The position numbers were made by a program, and so were the translations under genes. This document shows, piece by piece, positions 58,881 to 64,000 of a DNA stretch of 64,000 nt (position 1 is the stretch's first letter; every line of letters starts with the position of its first letter). The notes under the pieces were generated by a model, which made no database searches, was not told where the DNA came from, and saw only the letters and a program-made list of their open reading frames with translations. The stretch is from CAZNKU01 sp045545235 (GTDB lineage Bacteria; Bacillota; Clostridia; Monoglobales; Firm-18): NCBI GenBank assembly GCA_045545235.1, contig JAZQAN010000065.1, forward strand, positions 36,184 to 100,183, written 5' to 3'.

Positions 58881-59597
58881 TTGGAATACTGCAATATGTA
58901 CGATGCAATAACAAAAGCCAAGGAGGGAGATAAACAGGCAAAGGAATATATTGTAAATAATAATACCGGACTTGTATGGAGTATAGTAAGAAAATTTATG
59001 AACAGAGGCACCGAGGCAGAGGACCTTTTTCAGATTGGGTGTATCGGACTTGTCAAAGCAATTGAAAAATTTGATACTGCATTTGAAGTTAAATTTTCAA
59101 CCTATGCTGTGCCGATGATTATGGGGGAAATAAAAAGGCATATAAGGGATGACGGCATAATAAAAGTGAGCAGAAGCTTAAAGGAGCTTTATATGAAATC
59201 AAGGGCAGTTACAGATAAGCTTTCAAAAGAGCTTTGCCGTGAACCTACTGTACACGAGGTTGCTGCAAACCTGCAGGTGACAGTTGAAGAGCTTGTAATG
59301 GCTATGGATGCAACTGCAATGCCCGAATCCATTAACGCAAAAATCGGTGACGAGGGGACCGAACGTGAAGGACTGCTTGGTTGTGATGAGGATATGGAGC
59401 AGAATGTTGTAAATAAGCTTGCTGTTAAGGAAGCTTTGTCGGTGCTTGCCCCAAGAGAAAGGCAGATAATTGTAATGAGATATTTTAAAGATAAAACTCA
59501 GGCACAGATTGCCGAACGCCTTGGGATATCACAGGTGCAGGTTTCTAGAATCGAAAAAAAGGTACTTGCACAAATGCGGGATAAAATTGTCTGTTAA
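58881..59597 (+). CDS. sigF: Sporulation sigma factor F
   Basis: Forespore-specific sigma factor of 238 residues. Region 2 shows EDLFQIGCIGLVKAIEKFD and VKFSTYAVPMIMGEIKRHIRDD, region 4 PRERQIIVMRYFKDKTQAQIAERLGISQVQVSRIEKK. The start is TTG 58881 (MEYCNMYDA), 4 nt after spoIIAB with GGGGTGAT upstream; ATG 58896 is an alternative. The three-gene order spoIIAA-spoIIAB-sigF is complete and intact. Confidence 0.95.
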   Translation: MEYCNMYDAITKAKEGDKQAKEYIVNNNTGLVWSIVRKFMNRGTEAEDLFQIGCIGLVKAIEKFDTAFEVKFSTYAVPMIMGEIKRHIRDDGIIKVSRSLKELYMKSRAVTDKLSKELCREPTVHEVAANLQVTVEELVMAMDATAMPESINAKIGDEGTEREGLLGCDEDMEQNVVNKLAVKEALSVLAPRERQIIVMRYFKDKTQAQIAERLGISQVQVSRIEKKVLAQMRDKIVC

Positions 59598-59640
59598 TGC
59601 TAATAATATCCTTATATATAAATGAAAGGATATTCGAAAA

Positions 59641-60081
59641 ATGAAAAAAGACTACACACCGCAGGAATATAATAATTATGTATCACAAAAATCACCAAGA
59701 TCACGTATTGTGCGTGATACGATTGTTGCCTTTGTAACAGGCGGTGCAATATGCCTTGTTGCACAGATAATAAGCAATGTAATATCCGGCTTTGGTATTT
59801 CCACGGAAATTGTTAAAAAGGCAATACCTGTAATAATGATTTTTATAGGTTCGTTTTTAACAGGTATAAATGTTTACGGAAAGCTTGGAAAGTTTTGTGG
59901 CGCAGGTACAATTGTGCCAATAACGGGTTTTGCTAATTCGATTGTTTCCTCGGCTATGGAATTTAAATCTGAAGGTTTTGTTACAGGACTTGCAGTAAAG
60001 ATGTTTTCCGTAGCGGGGCCTGTAATAGTTTACGGAACAGTTGTGTCAGTAGCTGTAGGAATTGTGTATTATATAATGTAG
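59641..60081 (+). CDS. spoVAC: Stage V sporulation protein AC
   Basis: Membrane protein of 146 residues with four hydrophobic segments. The family block GAGTIVPITGFANSIVSSAMEFKSEG is near residue 95, and VKMFSVAGPVIVYG follows. SpoVAC is a mechanosensitive channel-like part of the SpoVA complex, which moves dipicolinic acid into the spore. It follows sigF by 43 nt with GAAAGGA upstream, as in the standard spoIIA-spoVA arrangement. However spoVAD and spoVAE do not follow: the next 415 bp hold an inverted repeat and promoters for an SLH gene. Confidence 0.94.
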   Translation: MKKDYTPQEYNNYVSQKSPRSRIVRDTIVAFVTGGAICLVAQIISNVISGFGISTEIVKKAIPVIMIFIGSFLTGINVYGKLGKFCGAGTIVPITGFANSIVSSAMEFKSEGFVTGLAVKMFSVAGPVIVYGTVVSVAVGIVYYIM

Positions 60082-60086
60082 CATTT

Positions 60087-60183
60087 AGTTGATAGTTGTT
60101 AATGGATGGCGGATAGTTATTGTGGAAACACTCTGTGATTCTTTCTACATTAACTATCAATTATCAATTATTCACTATCAACT
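60087..60183. repeat. Imperfect 40-bp inverted repeat, MITE/REP-like
   Basis: Arms 60087-60126 and 60144-60183 begin with the same AGTTGATAGT and match at about 30 of 40 positions without gaps around a 17-nt loop. The right arm contains repeated ATCAATTAT-type units. It sits between spoVAC and the S-layer promoters and resembles small non-coding interspersed elements; whether it is repeated elsewhere in the genome cannot be seen here. It could also fold as a long RNA hairpin after spoVAC. Confidence 0.6.
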
Positions 60184-60217
60184 TTTCTTTTTTGCCTGCA
60201 AAAAATGAAAAAAACTC

Positions 60218-60246
60218 TTGACTTTTTATTGGTTTTTTATTATAAT
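60218..60246 (+). promoter_or_regulatory. S-layer gene promoter P1
   Basis: TTGACT (60218-60223), 17-nt spacer, perfect TATAAT (60241-60246), about 245 nt before ATG 60497. Confidence 0.75.
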
Positions 60247-60372
60247 ACTCAAGTGCCTATACGGGCAAGTGTAAAATGGTGTATGATTTTAGCACTTAAT
60301 TTTACTGAATTGTTACATAGTGTGTAGTAATGTTACTGAAAAATTACAAGTTTTACAGTTTTATTACAACAC

Positions 60373-60401
60373 TTGACGAGTCGGATTTTAAGTGTTATAA
60401 T
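60373..60401 (+). promoter_or_regulatory. S-layer gene promoter P2
   Basis: TTGACG (60373-60378), 17-nt spacer, perfect TATAAT (60396-60401). The predicted leader to ATG 60497 is about 89 nt. Confidence 0.8.
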
Positions 60402-60417
60402 TTACTCATCATCAGAA

Positions 60418-60454
60418 GAGATTCTGATTTGCCGTCCGTTCAGGCCGGCATCTC
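60418..60454 (+). other. Leader stem-loop of the S-layer mRNA
   Basis: GAGAT (60418-60422) pairs with ATCTC (60450-60454); inside, GCCG (60431-60434) pairs with CGGC (60446-60449) and CC with GG. The hairpin lies at the expected 5' end of the P2 transcript, where it could protect the mRNA; AAGGAGG follows near 60481. Confidence 0.55.
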
Positions 60455-60496
60455 TAAAAAGAGAAACCAAAAAAATTTTATAAGGAGGATTTTCAC

Positions 60497-63259
60497 ATGA
60501 AAAATCTAAACAAGGTTTTGGCTATGCTTGTTGTATTCATGATGGTACTTTCTACAGTAGCATTTGCTTCATCTTTCACAGATGTTGCTGATGAATCAAC
60601 ATATAGCACAGCAATCGAAGTTGGCGTTGATCTTGGCCTAATCAAAGGTTATGAAGACGCTACATTCAAGCCGGAAGGCGAAATCACAAGAGCTGAATTT
60701 GCAGCTATCATCGTAAGACTTTTGGGTCAGGAAGCTCAGGCTGCTGGCGCTAAGGCTACAACTCAGTTCAAAGACGTTCCTGCTGACCACTGGGCAGCTG
60801 GTTACGTAAACATCGCTACAGAAGCTAAAGTTATCAATGGTTATGGCGATGGCAACTTTGGTCCAGAAGATCTAGTTGAATACCAGGATGCTATCACAAT
60901 GATGGTTAGAGCTCTTGGTTATGAACCTGCTATCGGTGCTGCTGGTTACCCAACAGGTTACCTAACAAAAGCTGGTGAACTTGGTCTTACATCAAAGGTT
61001 AACGGCACAAACGGCGTTGCTATCAACAGAGCAGCAGTTGCTCAGATCGCATTCAACGCTCTTGATGTACCTCTAATGACTCAGTCAGGTTATGGTACAT
61101 TCACACAGTATGTTATCAATGATGGTTACTCATCAACAACAGGTAACAACAACGTTAAGAAGACACTTCTTTCTGAAAACCACAGCACAGTTAAACTTCA
61201 GGGTACTGTTGTTAAGTCATCAGACGCTATCTCAACAAGCGCAACAGCTGCTCCTTACGTAAACATCGATGTTACAGATGCTCTACGTAACAAGTTCAAC
61301 ATCGCTAAAGGTGAACAGAAGTTCTACGTTGGTGAATCTGATGCTCTAAGCTATGTTGGTAAGAAAGTTGTTGTATTCGCTGAATATGACGAATTCGAAG
61401 CTAAACTAACAGTTAAGTCACTTTACGAAGTTGCTTCTGACGTATTGGCTATCGACATCGCTGACATCGTTGATTTTGATGCTACATCAATCAAATACTA
61501 TGTAAACGACAGCAAAACAACTACTGCTACAATCAGCGCAAAAGCTAACTGGTTCTACAATGGCTTTGCTGGTAAGCCAGATTTCGCTAAGTTGGATAAG
61601 ATGAGCGGTACAGTTGAACTTTCACTACTTGACAGTGAAACAGACGATGCTGATTATGATACAGTTTATGTAACAGCTTACGATGTATTCGTAGTTGATA
61701 CAGTATCTGCTACATCAAAAGTAGTTAGAGCTAAGATTAACCCAGTATCATTCTCAAGCAGAATTAAGTATGACGAATCAAACGGCGACATCAAAGCTGC
61801 ATTGTATGATGCAAACGGTAATGCTCTTGATTGGGCTTCACTTGAAGAATATGATGTTCTTTCAGTTAAATATGTTAACACAGGCGTAAAAGATATTTAC
61901 GAAGCTTATGTTATCGAAAACACAGTTACAGGTACAGTTACAGGTATTTCTGGTGCAATCGCTGGCGACGACAGATATGTTGAAGTTGACGGTACAGAAT
62001 ACAAAGTAGCTGCTAACGCTGAAGCTGATGAAGAAATCAAGCTTGGTGATGAAGGTACATATTACCTTGATGACAACAACAATGTTGTTTACCACAGCGC
62101 TACAATCACAAGAAACACTAACTATGCTTACGTAATTGATTCATTTGTTGATTCATTTGACGGTGCAAAAGTTAAGGTTCTTACAAAAGACGCTGGTATC
62201 GCAACAGTTGAAGTTGCTAACAAGATTACAGTATCTTACAAAGGCGAAAAAGCTAACAACATTTCTGTAAAGAACTTTGCTGCTGATCTTGCTGCAAAGG
62301 GTGGCGTATTCGCTGAACTTGCTGGTATGGACATGAACGCTCTTGAGGGTTCAGTTGTAACATACAAGCTAAATGCTGCTGGTCAGGTTTCAGCTGTTGA
62401 AGTTCCTGCTGCTGGCGTAAAAGATGATGAATTCTTCACAAAACCAAACACAGCTGCTACATTGGCTGGTTATGATGAAGACAGAAATTCATTCGTATTG
62501 AACTCAGGTTCAAAGCACTATCTATCAGAAAATACAGTTGTATTCTATGTATTTGGTGACGAAGATGACTACGAAGTAGTTGCTCTTAACAACCTATCAG
62601 ATGGCGACACACTTTCAAACGTTGACGTTTATGACATCGACGAAGACAGAGTAATGGGTGCTATCGTAATTAAAGATCAGGCTAACTTCAGCCCTGCTGT
62701 TGAAAATGCTACATTTGTTACAAAGACAGCTACAACAACAGACGAAGAAGGTTATGACGTAGTACGTGTAACAGGTTATGTTGGTCTTGAAGAAGTTTCT
62801 TACATCTGCGAAGATGGTAAGGAACCAGCTATCGGTTCTTTGGTAGTTCCTGTATATGCTGCAAACGGTGACGTTGATACATTCTTGCCTGTAACAGACT
62901 CTAAGGTTGTTGACAAGGAAGAAGATATCGCTGGTTACACAGGCGTTCTTAAGGTATACAAGGATGACGTTTGGTACTCACCAATCGATTCAACAAAGGG
63001 TTACATCACTGTAAACGGTAGCGAATACAAAGTAGCTGGCAATGCTAACGTATATGTATACGATGCAGAAAAAGCTGGTCGTGTTAAGCACGTTGTAGAT
63101 GCTGGTTTGGATTACGTTGAATTCGTAGTTGAAGAAGATACAGGTGCGACCGAATTGTACATTGATGGTGAACTTTCAACATCAAATGTTACAGTATACA
63201 TGTACCAGTATGATGGCGACATCGTAGACGTATTGTACTACATTTCAAACGGAAAATAA
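60497..63259 (+). CDS. SLH-domain surface protein, probable main S-layer protein (paralogue 2)
   Basis: A 920-residue secreted protein. Residues 1-25 are a signal peptide (hydrophobic core to VAFAS). SLH segments lie at about 26-75 (FTDVADESTYSTAIEV, GYEDATFKPEGEITRAE), 92-150 (FKDVPADHWAAGYVNIATEAK, GYGDGNFGPEDLVEYQDA) and a divergent third at 155-200. The rest is an acidic beta-rich core rich in Asp, Val, Tyr and Ala, matching paralogue 1 at WFYNGFAGKPDFAKL, EEYDVLSV, KLGDEGTYYLD and VYVYDAEKA. Codon use is strongly biased (GCT, AAC, ATC, CTA), tandem promoters and a structured leader precede it, and a strong terminator follows, so it is probably among the most abundant proteins of the cell. 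Confidence 0.92.
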   Translation: MKNLNKVLAMLVVFMMVLSTVAFASSFTDVADESTYSTAIEVGVDLGLIKGYEDATFKPEGEITRAEFAAIIVRLLGQEAQAAGAKATTQFKDVPADHWAAGYVNIATEAKVINGYGDGNFGPEDLVEYQDAITMMVRALGYEPAIGAAGYPTGYLTKAGELGLTSKVNGTNGVAINRAAVAQIAFNALDVPLMTQSGYGTFTQYVINDGYSSTTGNNNVKKTLLSENHSTVKLQGTVVKSSDAISTSATAAPYVNIDVTDALRNKFNIAKGEQKFYVGESDALSYVGKKVVVFAEYDEFEAKLTVKSLYEVASDVLAIDIADIVDFDATSIKYYVNDSKTTTATISAKANWFYNGFAGKPDFAKLDKMSGTVELSLLDSETDDADYDTVYVTAYDVFVVDTVSATSKVVRAKINPVSFSSRIKYDESNGDIKAALYDANGNALDWASLEEYDVLSVKYVNTGVKDIYEAYVIENTVTGTVTGISGAIAGDDRYVEVDGTEYKVAANAEADEEIKLGDEGTYYLDDNNNVVYHSATITRNTNYAYVIDSFVDSFDGAKVKVLTKDAGIATVEVANKITVSYKGEKANNISVKNFAADLAAKGGVFAELAGMDMNALEGSVVTYKLNAAGQVSAVEVPAAGVKDDEFFTKPNTAATLAGYDEDRNSFVLNSGSKHYLSENTVVFYVFGDEDDYEVVALNNLSDGDTLSNVDVYDIDEDRVMGAIVIKDQANFSPAVENATFVTKTATTTDEEGYDVVRVTGYVGLEEVSYICEDGKEPAIGSLVVPVYAANGDVDTFLPVTDSKVVDKEEDIAGYTGVLKVYKDDVWYSPIDSTKGYITVNGSEYKVAGNANVYVYDAEKAGRVKHVVDAGLDYVEFVVEEDTGATELYIDGELSTSNVTVYMYQYDGDIVDVLYYISNGK

Positions 63260-63294
63260 GAATTTGTTTAGATTTTCTAAACCTTTATAAAATT

Positions 63295-63330
63295 CAACCT
63301 CCGGGTTTTACCCGGGGGTTGTTTTTTTTT
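63295..63330 (+). terminator. Intrinsic terminator of the S-layer gene
   Basis: 12-bp GC-rich stem CAACCTCCGGGT (63295-63306) with 63310-63321 (one T-G pair), then T9. Confidence 0.93.
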
Positions 63331-63721
63331 GAAATATTTTGTATAGAATTAATTTGGTCAGTAGGGCGTGGGCTTGATACGCTCCCTATAAAATATAGAA
63401 ATACAGAGCATTTCTGTAATAATTATTAATTCTTTATTCGAAAAAACGTTCAAAATTTTCATCATAATTTTCCATTCTTCATTTTAATTTTCCATTTAAC
63501 CCGTATGGGTGGTTCCATCCTGTTATGCTGTAAATTGAGGATTTTCGGAGAGTTCAGATAATTCGTATATTTTGTCCGCAACCGTCGATTATTGATGATT
63601 GGCTATGGCAATTTATATCCTACATTTTTGAAAATTAGTAATTTTAAAAAATGCGATTGTTAAAAATATAACACTTTGTACGAAATGTCAAAAACCGCAT
63701 ATTTTTTTGTGCAATTTTTCA
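63331..63721. other. Gene-free AT-rich spacer between two surface-protein genes
   Basis: No convincing coding frame on either strand and no tRNA-like fold. A degraded inverted repeat is visible near 63363-63389 (AGGGCGT ... ACGCTCCCT), followed by an AT-rich tract with repeated ATTTTCCATT-type units near 63468-63500. These look like a decayed small interspersed element. Otherwise I see nothing. Confidence 0.45.
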
Positions 63722-63750
63722 TTTACAAACCCAATGAATAGTAGTATAAT
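63722..63750 (+). promoter_or_regulatory. Promoter of the partial secreted-protein gene
   Basis: TTTACA (63722-63727), 17-nt spacer, perfect TATAAT (63745-63750). The predicted leader is about 100 nt and contains TGTATAC (63761-63767) and GTATACA (63815-63821), which can pair. Confidence 0.65.
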
Positions 63751-63859
63751 TATACTATAATGTATACTTGTGTCCTTTGTCGACATATATCAAGGCAAAA
63801 TATGACATTTGGGTGTATACATATATGAAAGTGTAAATTAAATTAAGGGGGAGAACTTT

Positions 63860-64000
63860 ATGAAAAAATTACACAAAATTCTTTCAATGGTACTGTGTGT
63901 GGTAATGGTATTCACAATGAGCCTTACATCAGTATCAGCAAGTGGTGAGTCAATAATGTATGACTTAACATCACTTGGCATTACAGGAGGCTTCGGTTTT
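63860..64000 (+). CDS. Secreted protein, N-terminal fragment (runs off right edge)
   Basis: Starts at ATG 63860 after AAGGGGGAGA and stays open to the window end (47 codons). Residues 1-28 are a typical signal peptide (MKKLHKIL, hydrophobic core, cleavage near SVSASG). The next residues (MYDLTSLGITGGFGF) resemble the start of an SLH-type first helix, so it may be another SLH surface protein, but too little is present to decide. Confidence 0.75.
   Translation, partial: MKKLHKILSMVLCVVMVFTMSLTSVSASGESIMYDLTSLGITGGFGF

Noticed and set aside
58881..59597. sigF as sigma G or sigma B
   Set aside because: Position directly after spoIIAA-spoIIAB and the length fit sigma F; no sigG neighbours such as spoIIGA-sigE are present.
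1..64000. CRISPR array, tRNA or rRNA genes, insertion sequences, prophage
   Set aside because: No regularly spaced repeats, no tRNA T-loop plus acceptor pairs, no rRNA conserved segments, and no transposase, integrase or phage gene was found.

Overview
The window looks like a chromosomal segment of an anaerobic, endospore-lineage member of the Clostridia (Firmicutes). The basis is an AT-rich genome, Firmicutes gene order around dnaA-dnaN-yaaA-recF-remB-gyrB-gyrA, a dgt-dnaG-sigA-trmK-nif3 block, sporulation genes (spoIIAA-spoIIAB-sigF, spoVAC, ylbJ, yqfC-yqfD) and a flavin-reductase/rubredoxin fusion. Several SLH-domain surface proteins and many pectin-related genes (GH28, GH78, a CE12-like esterase, KduD/KdgA/KdgK) suggest a pectin-degrading, S-layered gut or rumen bacterium. 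Monoglobus-like Clostridia would fit, but that is a guess from gene content.

Layout. 1-3682 (-): surface-glycan operon (DegT aminotransferase, PglC-like phosphoglycosyltransferase, Ddl, ExoA-like GT2 running off the left edge). 3865-8242: rubredoxin fusion and ApgM (-), then murA, walJ and a zinc-ribbon gene (+). 8336-13782: an AraC/HAD pair (-) and a divergent operon of UlaG-like lactonase, enolase-superfamily dehydratase, SDR and GH28 (+). 13829-22415 (-): an acidic two-helix membrane protein, a polysaccharide deacetylase, gyrA, gyrB, remB, recF, yaaA, dnaN. 22416-22793: oriC with DnaA boxes. 22794-25077 (-): dnaA and ispE. 25155-28784 (+): two parS sites, parA, parB, a coiled-coil membrane protein, serS. 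28827-32363: GH78 rhamnosidase and a divergent DUF4380-like gene, then a small membrane protein. 32489-38838 (-): RNase P RNA, nif3, trmK, sigA, dnaG, dgt and a flavodoxin-like gene. 39136-44333: kduD, kdgA, kdgK, an AraC regulator, a phosphohexomutase. 44400-47375 (-): secreted CE12-like multidomain esterase. 47535-52210: divergent SLH proteins. 52252-56890 (-): recO, yqzL, era, ybeY, phoH, yqfD, yqfC. 56963-60081 (+): ylbJ, spoIIA operon, spoVAC. 60497-64000 (+): a very strongly expressed-looking SLH protein and the start of another secreted protein.

How it works together. The replication origin lies in the middle of the window, so replication forks leave leftward along the gyrase operon and rightward along parAB-serS. 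The essential block at 32-39 kb and the era-recO block are therefore transcribed against the rightward fork. The sugar genes make a plausible pectin route. A secreted esterase deacetylates pectin; GH28 and GH78 enzymes without signal peptides would trim imported oligosaccharides in the cytoplasm; an SDR, lactonase and dehydratase would oxidise a released sugar to a 2-keto-3-deoxy acid; KduD, KdgK and KdgA would carry keto-deoxy acids into central metabolism. This linkage is inference from neighbours and families.

The items most worth a second look are a local family of SLH surface proteins with an uncharacterised shared core, one SLH protein built from five regular ~76-residue modules, an isolated spoVAC without spoVAD/VAE, a GH28 enzyme that lost its uronate-binding Arg-x-Lys motif, and an origin region in which ispE replaces the usual rpmH-rnpA block.
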